From positions 451,892,722 through 451,956,721 of the forward strand of contig NC_053392.1 of the NCBI RefSeq assembly GCF_905171765.1: DNA of 64,000 nt, read 5' to 3'. This DNA comes from Bufo bufo (Eukaryota > Chordata > Amphibia > Anura > Bufonidae). The position numbers were made by a program, and so were the translations under genes. A model generated the notes under the pieces. It saw only the letters and a list, made by a program, of their open reading frames with translations. It made no database searches and was not told where the DNA came from. Below are positions 10,795 through 21,090 of the stretch, in pieces; positions within the stretch are counted from its first letter, which is position 1; each line of letters opens with the position of its first letter.

Positions 10795-11005
10795 GGGCTC
10801 AAGCACACAGCCATTGCCCATATTGAAGCCCGCAAACAGTAGGTCCGCAATGTGCGGACATTAGCCGGGAACATCCCGCATCACGGATGCGGACCCATTC
10901 ACTTGAATAGGTCCGCAATCCGGAAGGTCTGGTGTGGGACGGAGGCACGAAAACCCCACGGAAGCACTATTGAGTGCTTCCGTGGGGTTTCCCCTCGTGC
11001 CTCCA
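10795..11005. mobile_element. PIF-like MITE fragment
   Basis: Begins GGGCTCAAGCACACAGCC after a TAA (10792-10794), the left-end form of the PIF-like MITEs here. It contains an internal hairpin built on 'cacggaagcac' near 10955-10985. The right end is missing at the junction with the LINE. Confidence 0.55.
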
Positions 11006-12026
11006 CATCGCAAAAAAAAATAGAACAATGTGGATAAATAGAACTGTAAAGAAAGCAATAAATGACAAAAATAAAGCATATAAAATCACTAACACAGGAG
11101 GGTAGCATGGAAGCACTGAAAAACTCTAAGGAAAAAAATAGAACATTTAAAAAAACAAATAAAAGCAGCCAAACTAGAGACCAAGAGATTAATTGCCAAA
11201 GAGAGTAAAACTAACTCTAAAATGTTTTTCAATTATATAAATGGTAAAAAGTATAAATCTGAAGGTGTCGGCCCTTTAAAGAGTAATGAGGGGGGAGTCG
11301 CAGAGAGCGACGAGGAGAAAGCAAAAGCTGTTAAATATTTTTTTCTCCAATGTATTCACTGAGGAAAATAAACTGTCAGATAACATGCAGAATGTAAAAA
11401 TAAATTCCCCATTAAAAGTGTCCTGTCTGACCCAGGAAGAAGTACATCAGCGACTTAAAAAGATTAAAATAGACAAAATCGCCAGGACCGGATGGCATAC
11501 ACCCCCGTATCGTAAGGGAATTAAGTAATGTCATAGCCAGACCCTTATTTCTGATATTTGCGGACTTTATACTGACAGGGAATGTCCCACAGGATTGGCG
11601 CATTGCAAATGTCGTGCCAATATTCAAAAAGGGTCCAAAAACAGAGCCTGGAAACTATAGGCCAGTAAATTAAACATCTGTTGTGGGTAAACTGAAGGTT
11701 TTCTAAGAGATGCTATCTTAGAGCATCTCAACAGAAATAAGCAAATAACGCCATATCAGCATGGCTTCATGAGGGATCGGTCATGCCAAACTAATTTAAA
11801 TCAGTTTCTATGAGGAGGTAAGTTCTAGACTTGACTGCGGTGAATCAATGGATGTCGTATATCTGGACTTCTCCAAAGCATTTGACACTGTACCACATAA
11901 AAGGTTCGTATATAAAATGAGAATGCTCGGACTGGGAGAAAACGTCTGTATGTGGGTAAGTAACTGGCTCAATGATAGAAAACAGAGGGTGGTTATTAAC
12001 AGTACACACTCAGAGTGGGTCACTGT

Positions 12027-12195
12027 CAGGGGTGTAGCTATAGGGGGTGCAGAGGTAGCAGTCGCTACCGGGCCCAGGAGCATGAAGGGGCCCAAAGACA
12101 CTTGTGCCACATAAGAAGACACACAAAGCACTGAGGGAAGGGGGGCCCAAGCTGAACTCTTGCACCGGAGCCCATGAGCCTTTAGTTACCCCCTG
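12027..12195. mobile_element. 169-bp hAT-like MITE in the LINE
   Basis: Starts CAGGGGTGTAGCTA and ends TAGTTACCCCCTG, with a perfect 8-bp duplication GTCACTGT at 12019-12026 and 12196-12203. It splits the LINE reverse transcriptase between the motif-A and the PQG blocks. Confidence 0.9.
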
Positions 12196-12619
12196 GTCAC
12201 TGTCACTAGTGGGGTACCTCAGGGGTCAGTTTTGGGCCCTATTCCCTTCAATATATTTATTAATGATCTTGTAGAAGGCTTGCATAGTAAAGTATCAATT
12301 TTCGCAGATGACACTAAACTGTGTAAAGTAATTAACACTGAAGAAGACAGTATACTACTACAGAGGGATCTGGATAGATTGGAGGCTTGGGCAGATAAGT
12401 GGAAGATGAGGTTTAACACTGACAAATGTAAAGTTATGCACATGGGAAGGAATAATGCAAGTCACCCGTACATACTAAATGGTAAAACACTCGGTAACAC
12501 CGACATGGAAAAGTATCTAGGAATTTTAATAAACAGCAAACTAAGCTGCAAAAACCAGTGTAAGGAAGCTGCTGTCAAGGCCAATAAGATAATGGGTTGC
12601 ATCAAAAAGGGGCATAGAT

Positions 12620-13133
12620 GGCTGTCCGATTCCGGATTAGTTTCAAGGACGCTAGCAGAAGAATGTATCAGAGATCAAAATGTCTGGATTAGGTAGATTA
12701 CCGTAATCCTGTTCACACGTTATAGTCCACAATGTATCGTGTTGAATCGCTGAGAGAATGAGATTGACTCTGTGGAATGTCCCATACTAGTAGTGAAATA
12801 TAGGATATGCTCTGTTAAATATGATAGGATGCTATGTGATGTTGGGTTGGCCGTCTCACCGCACATTGTAATGGGATGTAATGATGTACAACACTAAACA
12901 ATACAATGCACTTTTTGTTATGGGTTAGGGTTGGGGTGGGAGGGTATTAAAAATGGGGGGGGGGGGGGGGAGAATAAAAAAAAATGTTGTCAAGCACGCG
13001 ATGTAATGAAGACAAAAACGAATAGATATTGTAATATTGATGCACTTTATTGTGTAAACAAATGTTACTTGCTGATTGTCATTTGGCTGCAATTTTATCG
13101 ACAATAAAAAAAAATACACTGATTCAAAAAAAT
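12620..13133 (+). mobile_element. Retroposon-like insertion with 16-bp target duplication
   Basis: The LINE text 'aaaaaggggcatagat' occurs at 12604-12619 and again, with one extra G, at 13134-13150, so the 0.5 kb between is an insertion flanked by a long target-site duplication of the kind made by target-primed reverse transcription. Its right end is A-rich (near 13105-13133) and it contains a G-run (12955-12970). Its source element was not identified. Confidence 0.7.
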
Positions 13134-13644
13134 AAAAAGGGGGCATAGATACCAGTGATAAGAACATAGTCCTACCACTTTACAAATCGCTAGTCAGTTC
13201 TGGGCTCCTGTGAACAAGGCAGACCGAGTTGGAGAGGGCCCAGAGGAGGGCAACTAAAGTAATAACTGGAATGGGGCAACTACAGCACCCTGAAAGATTA
13301 TCAAAATTAGGGTTATTCACTTTAGAAAAAAGACGACTGAGGGGAGATCTAATTACTATGTATAAATATATCAGGGGTCAGTACAGAGATCTCTCACATC
13401 ATCTATTTATCCCCAGAACTGTGACTGACGAGGGGACATCCTCTGCGTCTGGAGGAAAGAAGGTTTGTACACATAGAAAAGGATTCTTTACGGTAAGAGC
13501 AGTGAGACTATGGAACTCTCTGCCTGAGGAGGTGGTGATGGTGAGTACAATAAAGGAATTCAAGAGGGGCCTGGATGTATTTCTGGAGCGTAATAATATT
13601 ACAGGCTATAGCTACTAGAGAGGGGTCGTTGATCCAGGGAGTAA

Positions 13645-14590
13645 GGCTACATTCACACGTCAGTATTTTTCTATATCCAGATTTTCGGTCCGTTTTTTGC
13701 GGATCCGTTGTTCCTGAAAATGTTTCCGTATGTCATCCGTTTTTTGCGGATCCGCAAAAAACGGAAACATGTATAAATTTCAATAAGCAAATAAAGTTGT
13801 TTGGATTTCTTTGAAAAAAATAAAATTAAAATTAAAATGTAATTTCCAGGAACGGAATCCGCATAAAACGGATGACATACGTAATGACATCCGAATGTCT
13901 TCCGTTTTTTGCGGATCCATTGACTTTGTATTGTACCAGGATCTGAATTTTGCGGAAAAGAATAGGACATGTTTTATATTTAAAGAGGACCTTTCACCGA
14001 TTCTTACCCTATGAACTAAGTATACAGACATGTGGAGCGGCGCCCGGGGATCTCTCTGCACTTACTATTATCCCCGGGCGCCGCTCCGTTCTCCTGCTAT
14101 GTCCTCCGGTATCTCCGTTCCCTAAGTTATGGTAGGCGGAGTCTGCCCTAGCGCTGGCCAATCGCATTGCAGAGCTCACAGCCTGGGAGAAAATAACCTC
14201 CCAGGCTGTGAGCTCTGCGCTGCGATTGGCCAGCGCTAGGGCAGACTCCGCCTACCATAACTTAGGGACTGGTATCTCCGCCTACTATAACTTAGTGAGC
14301 GGAGATACCGGAGGGCATAGCAGGAGAACGGAGCGGTGCCCGGGGATAATAGTAAGTGCAGTGAGATCCCCGGGCGCCGCTCTACATATCTGTATAGTTA
14401 GTTCATAGGGTAAGAATCGGTGAAAGGTCCTCTTTAAAAGGACATGCGGAACGGAACAACGGAAACGGACAGCACACATTGTGCTGTCCGATTTTTTCCT
14501 GGACCCATTGAAAATGAATGGGTCCAGATCTGTTGTTCCGCAAAAAACGGAACAGATCAGGAAAGAAAAAACGGAAGTGTGAATGGACCC
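13645..14590. mobile_element. PIF-like MITE in the LINE 3' region
   Basis: Ends GGCTACATTCACACG and CGTGTGAATGGACCC, flanked by TAA on the left and TTA on the right (one mismatch). The interior is rich in GCGGATCC and 'ccgttttttgcggatcc' hairpins. It splits the LINE between the stop codon and the 3' UTR. About half of its length is a nested TTAA foldback. Confidence 0.8.
13984..14433. mobile_element. TTAA foldback MITE nested in a PIF-like MITE
   Basis: AGAGGACCTTTCACCGATTC to GAATCGGTGAAAGGTCCTCT with TTAA at 13980-13983 and 14434-14437. The arms include the GC-rich 'gcgcccggggat' blocks. 450 bp, no coding capacity. Confidence 0.9.
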
Positions 14591-15294
14591 TTATTCTGAT
14601 TGCCTGATTGGAGTCGGGAAGGAATTTTTTATTCCCCTAAAGTGAGGAAAATTGGCTTCTACCTCAGTGTTTTTTTTTTTTTCTTCCGTCCTCTGGATCA
14701 ACTTGAAGGATGACAGGCCGAACTGGATGGACAAATGTCTTTTTTCGGCCCTATGTACTATGTTATGTACTAAAATATGGGATAGGCACTCGTATACGGA
14801 AAAAATAGGATACTATTTATTATGGTGTGTAAAATATATGTCAACAATGACAAATACAATTAAAAAAAAAATAGGATTGCAGATAAATATTACATCAAAA
14901 CACAATATGCATATTATCAATGGTAAAAAAAAAAATTGTTTAAAAAGGAAGTGTAGCAAGGACTGATAGCACTAAATTATCTCTTCCTGCGTCTCCTAAT
15001 ATGGGCCCGATAGGTCCTCAAAAAAATAGACTAATAAATTGGAGAGAAAATGTTGCAATCAGTCTCCGCTTTCTAGAATAGTACTCCTCCTGATGGGTCA
15101 AACTTCATAAAATGGTCCCATACAATACTCTTTTGTTGTATTGTGAAATCACACCGATTGTGCTGGTGAATGACTGTGTATTAATAATGTCCCGTATCAA
15201 CAGAATTATGTCCAGAGATGGGTAGTATTCAATTAGCGCTCCGCACACTAAATGCTTTTTTGTAGAGAATATCCACTCTTATTACAATAGCTAT

Positions 15295-15382
15295 ACACAG
15301 TTCCAGACAATTGCTCTGATGTTGTAATCGAATTGCCGACACAGTTCCAGACAATTGCTCTGATATTGTAATCGAGTTGCCG
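15295..15382. repeat. Tandem duplication of a 44-bp unit
   Basis: Two adjacent copies (15295-15338 and 15339-15382) starting 'acacagttccagacaattgc', differing at about two positions. Sits inside the probable Penelope-like fragment. Confidence 0.9.
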
Positions 15383-15760
15383 GCAAGGGAAATCCTTGGT
15401 GGGTGAGTGATGGGGTTTATTATCGTTCACTTCACCTCCTCATACCGCAATAGTAAGCCTCATAGAATTTTACCCACAAGTGTAGGCTTACCTCCGCCTG
15501 CGTTGCTGTTTCAATGGGACTTGTTAGTTGGTTTTTCCTCCGCTTTATGTGCCGGTGTCTCGGCTGTGGAGTTGTCGGCGTCCCTCGTATCTCTCACAGC
15601 TGATCGTCAGGTAATAGTCCTGTGTGAGGATCACGGCTCTTTGCTTCCAGGCGCAGGTGGATGATGTATTGAGGTCTTTTTGTTGTAGGATAAAGGAATC
15701 CTTCTCTTTGTTATAGTGCACTAAGTTCCAGGAAAGATTCGGGGGTATCTGTCCAGGATT

Positions 15761-15809
15761 CACGCCAAACTCGTTTCGGGGAGACGCTTTCCCCTTCCTC
15801 AGTGGCATA
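15761..15809 (-). ncRNA. Hammerhead-ribozyme-like motif
   Basis: On the minus strand: stem I 5' strand UAUGCCA (15809-15803), core CUGAGGA (15802-15796, fitting CUGANGA), a stem II with GGGG/CCCC arms (15795-15778), GAAA followed by a two-pair stem III (AC-GA-GU) and the cleavage triplet GUU (15777-15768), then stem I 3' strand UGGCGUG (15767-15761). Stem I pairs 7 of 7 including two G-U wobbles. The minimal stem III is like that reported for Penelope-like element hammerheads. The position that is normally a G-C pair next to the core in stem II is A/C here, so activity may be impaired. Confidence 0.55.
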
Positions 15810-16079
15810 CCCCGATTCCGTAGATTAGTGTGTTTTATAGTTAGCCTTGGTATTTCAAAAAGTCCGGCCTGGATCTTGGTTATATCTAAAATCTGGTCCG
15901 GATCTTATTAGCGAGTAATTTTGTTCCATCGCAGCTCGTTTGCGATTCAGGTTAGTTTTTTTTAATTAAGGTGCGTTTTTTGTGCTATACTTGCAGCTTT
16001 GTCTATATAGCATAGTCCATTAAAAATTATTTCATATTGGACCTTTCATTGTTGTAGTCTACATTACAGAGGGGTACTA

Positions 16080-16290
16080 TTCATGATTAGTACATTCCAT
16101 TTCCGTATGTCCATTCTGCAAAAGAACAGAACATGTCCTATTATTGTCCGCATTACGGACAAGAATAGGACTGTTCTATTAGGGTCCAGCTGTTCCGTTT
16201 CACAAAATATGGAATACACACAGACATCATCCGTATTTTCTGCGGACCATAAACTACACAGTCATGTGCATGAGCTCAGCGGAATTCACA
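16080..16290. mobile_element. PIF-like MITE fragment
   Basis: Contains the hairpin 'cctattattgtccgcattacgg' type arms and the 'ttccg' rich text of the PIF-like MITEs, but neither end with a clean 3-bp duplication could be placed. Confidence 0.4.
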
Positions 16291-16296
16291 CTTGCC

Positions 16297-16504
16297 GTGT
16301 TAGGATGAGTTACTACTTCAGTTATTTGGTCAGTTATTTCGATCAGTTATTGGGAGCCAAAACCTGGGGCAGGTCAAAAACACAGAATAAATGCAAATCA
16401 AATCATTACATCTAATCTGAGTAGGCGTCACTACTGGTTTTTGGCTCACAATAACTGATGAAAATAACTGACCAAATAACTGAAGTAGTAACTCATCCTA
16501 ACAC
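16297..16504. repeat. Inverted repeat, 208 bp
   Basis: Arms of about 55 bp beginning GTGTTAGGATGAGTTACTAC and ending with its complement. The inner text 'cagttatttggtcagttatt' pairs with its complement near 16465. MITE-like, but the target duplication is unclear. Confidence 0.8.
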
Positions 16505-16799
16505 AGCTAGAGAAATGGCTCAATAATAGTAAAGACCAAAATGCAATCTGTGAGACCATCTCTATCATTGTGTTCGCTCTTTGGATCCTCCCCATTGCAC
16601 CCTCCAACAGCTGTGGGATGCACTACAGTCAACACGACTCCAGATACCTGTGACCGCCTACTAGGACCTTACTGAATCACTCCCATTCTGTCTGTCCTGC
16701 ACACAGTGGTTACTATGGATATTAGCTGGTGGTCAAAATAATGCGACTCAACTGTGTACGCCAACAGATTTTAAGCATCTGAATTAATTCAATACTTAC
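16505..16799. other. AFDN intron flanking the short exon, no repeat recognised
   Basis: Begins on the minus strand with the donor gtaagt at 16799-16794. No repeat or coding sequence recognised further out. Confidence 0.5.
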
Positions 16800-16861
16800 A
16801 ATTTTCTCTAAACTCAATACTTGCAGGCAATACATGATCTGATCCATGTGACTTTTGAGTT
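16800..16861 (-). CDS. AFDN: Afadin exon between the FHA and DIL domains
   Basis: A 62-nt exon. On the minus strand it is preceded by a T-rich tract and ag (16863-16862) and followed by gtaagt (16799-16794). After one base that completes an Arg codon it reads TQKSHGSDHVLPASIEFREN and leaves one base. The LPASIEFRE block is the conserved text immediately before the DIL domain of vertebrate afadin. Its phases match both neighbours: AG from the 46227-46330 exon plus A gives Arg, and its last T plus TG of the 3854-4059 exon gives Leu. It is too short to stand out as an open reading frame. The intron to the next exon is 12.7 kb. Confidence 0.92.
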
Positions 16862-17004
16862 CTAAAAAAAATAAAATAAAATGTGGTGAGAAAAAGCTTG
16901 TTGAAAATAATTGCCTGTGCCTAAAGGGATTAGCCACTTAGTGGATACTGCTGACAAATGTGTTTGTAAGATGATTATATAGCAATTACTAATATAGCCC
17001 TTGT
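16862..17004. other. AFDN intron upstream of the short exon
   Basis: Contains the T-rich tract of the acceptor on the minus strand (16864-16880). Nothing else recognised. Confidence 0.5.
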
Positions 17005-17460
17005 TAAAAGTTTGTGAACCACTCAAAATTATCTATAACCAAATTTTTATCAAAAATATTAGACGTGGCAATTTATCTGTTAAGGAAAAATCAACCACTA
17101 TCATGTCTGAGTGGCAAAATGGATCTATCAAAGTGTGATTTTCACAACACATTTGTGGAAGTTTATCTTGGCACAAACTAAAGATTTCTGAGGTACTCAG
17201 TTTTTGATGTTCATCAGGCTGGAAAAGGTTTCAAAACCACCTCCGTAGAGTTTAGACACCACCAGGCAGATTGTGTACAAATGGAGGAAATTAAGACTAT
17301 TATTAGTAACTCCAGGAGATGTGACCAAAGATCATGCAAAAAGTCAGGTGTGTATTTCTCCGCAAAGTTACATAGGAATTCAAGGTAATCTCACATTAAC
17401 TAATGTTGAAAACATTGTCTTATCTCACAGTTACCAAAAGGGTGATAAGATACAGTCCGG
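17005..17460 (+). pseudogene. Tc1-like 5' fragment, decayed
   Basis: Text 'gtttgtgaaccactcaaaat' resembles Tc1-type terminal sequence, and the plus-strand translation FDVHQAGKGF near 17200 followed by QMEEIKTIISNSRRC resembles the N-terminal HTH region of Tc1 transposases. No catalytic domain remains. Confidence 0.55.
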
Positions 17461-17639
17461 ACCACGGACCACTAGCCGGCAGGGAAACTGCAGATCGCAC
17501 TGTTGCTCACTGTTTCAGTAGCTCTCACTGTAGTGCATGAGAGCTACAGTAACAAGGTAAAACAATAAGCTATGCTGTTTCCCTAACTAGAAAACAGTAC
17601 AGCTTGCTGTGCTACACTGTTTGAAATGGATGTGAATCA

Positions 17640-17898
17640 TTAATACTGTTCAGATGGTTACATTACCATGAATACTGTTACTTTAGGACACTGGATCTGC
17701 CCCTACAAAATGAGATCTTCCGGTTTATCTGGACGTTTAAACATCCTTGAATATTTCGATCTATTACGCATCTTCCCAAGAGAGTGGGTGTTTTTTTAGC
17801 GCCTCATCTTTATAAGTATTATTTAGCGTCCCAGTTATCTCTATTGTCTACTCATGCATTACCTAATCCTCCACAATGGGTACTCCTTGAATCTGATT
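17640..17898 (+). pseudogene. L1-type ORF2 C-terminal fragment
   Basis: The plus-strand translation includes LQNEIFRFIWTFKHPRI, then LPKRVGVFLAPHLYKYYLA and PQWVLLESDL. This spacing of F.W, the GG(V/L)..P...YY.A block and W...E is typical of the region after the reverse transcriptase in L1-clade ORF2. It is cut at TA (17899-17900) by the Tc1 element. Confidence 0.75.
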
Positions 17899-18394
17899 TA
17901 CAGGTGCACCTCATTAAATTAGAATATCTTCGAAACGTAATACAAGTTATTCAATTCAAAAAGTAAAACTCATACCAAATAGATTTGTTACACACAGAGT
18001 GATCTATTTTAAGCTTTTATTTCTTTTAATGTTGATTATGGCTTACAGCTAATGAAAACCCAAAAGTCATCATCTCAGAAAGTTGAATTAGTCTTACCGG
18101 TAATTCCTTTTTCGCAAATCCTCCATGACGGCACCTTACTTGGAGATTATCCTCCTCCTCCAGCCAGGCAGGGACAGGAAGGTTCAAAAGGGCCCGCCTC
18201 CTCACTTATCTTCAGTGTCTTCTGGACTTGACAGGCCCTAAACTTACACACTCATTCGTGACCTTAACCAGTTACTTAACTATTCTCTGTTATACATATT
18301 AAATCTCATACATATAACTCTAGACTAATTATTTCATTTTATAACTAGTCTTTTTTTTTTTTTTTTTTGGGGGGGGGGGAGAATATAAGCGGTG

Positions 18395-18480
18395 CCGTCA
18401 TGGAGGATTTGCGAAAAAGGAATTACCGGTAAGACTAATTCAACTTTTCCCCTCCCCTCCATGACGGCACCTTACTTGGA
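18395..18480 (-). repeat. DIRS-1 internal complementary region
   Basis: Contains 'ccggtaagactaattcaac' (complement of the left end from 18082) fused to 'ttttcccctcccctccatga' (complement of the right end at 23021). In DIRS elements this region templates the joining of cDNA ends. Confidence 0.92.
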
Positions 18481-18499
18481 GAACTAACAGATTAGTCAA

Positions 18500-19440
18500 T
18501 TAGGGAGGGACAACTGCTTGTAAAACTTTCCTACCGTAGGATAGGTCTCTTTTAGAATCAATATCTATCCTATAGTGTTTTACAAAGGTATGAGGACTCG
18601 ACCAGGTTGCTGCCCTACAGATCTGATCCAAGGAAGCGGATGCTTCTTCCGCCCAAGAAGTCGATACTGCCCTTGTAGAATGAGCCTTGATATTTACCGG
18701 GGGTCGTTCTCCTATTGCTATGTAGGCTTCTGAAATGGCCGATTTTAGCCAGCGTGTAATAGAAGGTTTGGACGCTTTTAATCCTTTCCTACCCCCTAAG
18801 AATTGGACAAATAGGTTATTAGATTTTCTCCAGTCTTTAGTTTCTGATATATACTTCAGAACACACCTTCTGACATCCAAAGTGTGAAAAACTTCTTCTT
18901 TTATAGATCTGGGATTTTCACAGAACGAAGGGAGAACCACCTCCTCCATCCTATAGAACTCCGAGACCACCTTAGGTAGAAAGGAATTGTCGAATCTTAG
19001 AATTATTCTGTCGTCCCTGATCGTCATGAAGGGTTTTTTAACCGAGAAGGCCTGTATCTCATTAACCCTACGTGCAGAAGTAATGGCCACTAGAAATACT
19101 GTTTTAAGGGTCAGATATCTGATATTTGCTGACTCCAAGGGTTCAAAGGGGGGGTTTAGTGAGACCGGAAAGGACAGAGTTTAAATCCCACGGAGCAACC
19201 AGAGGTCTGCTCCGGGGTCTGAGTCTGACGGTTCCCTTCATGAAGCGAATGATCCACGGATTAAGTGCTATTTTTGCATCTAAATAGGCACTTAATGCTG
19301 AAATCTGAACTCTAAGAGTGCTAGGTTTTAACCCTTTATTAAAACCTTCTTGAAGAAAATCTAGAATAGACAAAATACTCCCCGCGGAGTTAGAATTTAC
19401 CGCAAAATCTGGAATAGATATGTTTCCTGGTGTTCAGAAA
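18500..19440 (-). pseudogene. DIRS-1 tyrosine recombinase (one frameshift)
   Basis: Integrates the circular cDNA by site-specific recombination. The N-terminal part (19440-19155) reads ILDFLQEGFNKGLKP and later LNPWIIRFMKG; the catalytic part (19138-18500) has the first Arg in TSARRVNEIQAF, the H-x-x-R pair in KAHSTRAVSTSWAEE, and the nucleophile Tyr in TFVKHYRIDID. All four hallmark residues are visible. The two parts are separated by a single-base change in a run of seven C on the coding strand (19154-19148); otherwise the frame is open to a stop at 18500. The intactness suggests a relatively young insertion. Confidence 0.9.
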
Positions 19441-19471
19441 ATGCTTCTATTAGTGACTTCTTTTTTGCTGG

Positions 19472-19774
19472 CTAGCATGGTATTACTCTGTCCGATAGAC
19501 CCTTAGATTTTAAGACTGCCCTTTCAGGATCCAAGCAGAGAGGTGCAGACTTTGCGTCTTTGGGTGGAGAACTGGCCTTTGACAGAGGAGGTCTTCTGAC
19601 CAGGGAAGAATCCATGGATCCTCCTTGGACATCTTTGCCAGGAGAGGAAACCAGGATCTCCTCGGCCAGTTGGGAACAATTAGGATTACCTCGGTCCTCT
19701 CTTCTTTTATTTTCCTGAGAACCCTTGGAATCAGAGGCAGAGGTGGGAAACAATATGCCAGTTGGAAATTCCAA
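19472..19774 (-). pseudogene. DIRS-1 domain between RNase H and recombinase (methyltransferase-like region)
   Basis: In mixed frames the minus strand shows the same block as DIRS-2 at 27155-27550 (there KKIKEERTKVILMAPFWPRRAWF). DIRS pol genes usually have a Dam-like methyltransferase domain here, but no clear methyltransferase motif was verified. The start of the domain is deleted and frames are disrupted. Confidence 0.5.
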
Positions 19775-19781
19775 GGAAGAG

Positions 19782-21090
19782 CTAGCGCATCTGTTCCTTC
19801 CTACATTGGACCTCTTTAACTCCTGAGAAGTAACTCAGAGCCCCCCACACCGCCAGAAATTCCCGGTGATTTGATGAGTATTTCTTCTGGGATTGTGACC
19901 ACTCCCCTTGGGCTGACTCTGTTTGGAGATGTGCTCCCCAGCCCCATAGACTGGCATCCGTGGGGAGGATCAATTGATCTCTCACTATCCACGGAACTCC
20001 CCTCTGTAGATTTGAATTTAATTCCCACCATTTTAGTGAGAACCGAATGTGATCCGGAATTGTTATTAGACTGTCCAGGGAATCCTGTTTCCGGTTCCAT
20101 ATTTTTAACATAAACGTCTGAAGAGGACGGGAATGTATTTGCGCCCACTTCACTGCCGGGATACAAGCTGTAAAGGACCCTATCAGGGCCATAGTTTGTC
20201 TTATGGTGTGGGATTTTTGTTGACTGAATTGTTTTACTTGGGATTGGATTTTTGTGATCGTCTCTGCTGGTAAAAAGCATTTTTGGCTCACCGAGTCTAT
20301 GAGAATTCCCAAAAAAACTATTTTTTGTGTGGGAACTAAGTGAGACTTCTCCCGATTTAAAATCCAACCCAATTCCTCCAGTCTGTCTATCATTTTGGAT
20401 AGATTGGTCTCTAGGTCTTTCTGGGAGTCCCCCACTATCAAAAGGTCGTCCAGATATGGAACTATCATTATTTTTCCCTTTCTCAGAGGGGTTATTGCCT
20501 CTAGCATAATTTTTGTAAAAAGCCTGGGGGCAGTCGTTATCCCAAAGGGTAGTGCTTGAAACTGGAAATGTTTCAGATGCCCTTGGATCCATACCGCTAT
20601 TCTCAAGAAAGGTTGTGACCCTGGATGAATGGGTACATGAAAATACGCATCTTTTAAATCTGTGGATGCTAGAAACACCCCTTCTTGTAGAACTTTGACC
20701 GTGGTTCTTATCGATTCCATTATGAATTTCTCGTACTTTATGGACCTGTTCAGGGCTTTCATATTTATAATGAGACGCATTTTTCAGTTTGGTTTTTTTT
20801 ACCAAGAAAACCCTGGAATAACAACCCAGACCGACTTGATCCATTGGTACCGGAACTAAGACGTTAATCTGAACTAGCAGTTCGATTTCTTGCTCCATGC
20901 AAAGCTGGAGATGTTCCGAGCTCTGAACTGGAGTCTGAACAAATAGAGAGGGGGGACTCTTGACAAAGGGAATACTGTACCCCTTGTGGAGGGTATTTAG
21001 TAACCAGTGGCTGCATGAGTATTTTTCCCAGCAATCCACAAACTTTCCCAGCCTTCCCCCCACTGGGGCTCTGGCGTCATTTTTTGGAAG
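19782..21090 (-). pseudogene. DIRS-1 reverse transcriptase / RNase H
   Basis: Starts in the gag frame with PVGGRLGKFVDCWEK and SRVFLVKK, then shifts frame at a run of eight A on the coding strand (20800-20793) and meets a TGA at 20786-20784. From 20780 the frame is open: MRLIINMKALNRSIKYE, LASTDLKDAYFHVPIHP (motif A), FQALPFGITTAPRLFTKIM, and the catalytic VPYLDDLLIV near 20450. RNase H-like motifs follow: LILPTDASLWGWGAHL and NHREFLAVWGALSYF near 19850. The text then jumps to the downstream domain, so part of RNase H is deleted near 19800. Confidence 0.9.

Larger units (their letters stand above)
11270..13618 (+). pseudogene. CR1/L2-type LINE reverse transcriptase, broken
   Basis: Pieces in several frames give DWRIANVVPIFKKG near 11593, the conserved block MDVVYLDFSKAFDTVPHK at 11848-11900 (catalytic-palm motif A), SGVPQGS.LGP near 12210, SIFADDTKLCK at 12295-12330 (FADD catalytic motif), FNTDKCKVMHMGR near 12415, and after the insertion RAQRRATKVITGMGQL at 13235 through LWNSLPEEVV to GYSY and a stop at 13618. 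Frameshifts near 11500 and 11690, plus the two insertions, inactivate it. The endonuclease domain is not present. Confidence 0.88.
11006..14775 (+). mobile_element. CR1/L2-type LINE with four insertions
   Basis: A non-LTR retrotransposon copy truncated at its 5' end. The reverse transcriptase region spans about 11270-12600, the C-terminal region 13150-13618 and the 3' UTR resumes at 14591 after a MITE. It ends in 'tatgtactatgttatgtac', the short-repeat tail typical of CR1/L2 rather than poly(A). It was entered by a hAT MITE, a 0.5-kb retroposon-like segment and a PIF-like MITE that itself holds a TTAA foldback. The clade is judged from motif and tail, not from a search. Confidence 0.85.
14776..15960 (-). 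mobile_element. Probable Penelope-like element fragment
   Basis: A distinct repeat block after the LINE tail. The minus strand has a 'ctgaggaagggg...ccccgaaacg' box of the type found in the pseudo-LTRs of Penelope-like retroelements, which are known to carry hammerhead ribozymes. It also includes a 44-bp direct duplication (15295-15382). No reverse transcriptase or GIY-YIG coding could be seen, so the assignment rests on the ribozyme-like box and is tentative. Confidence 0.45.

Noticed and set aside
18500..19440. Tyrosine recombinase as a prophage or bacterial integrase
   Set aside because: The neighbouring RT/RNase H, ITRs and internal complementary region identify a eukaryotic DIRS element.
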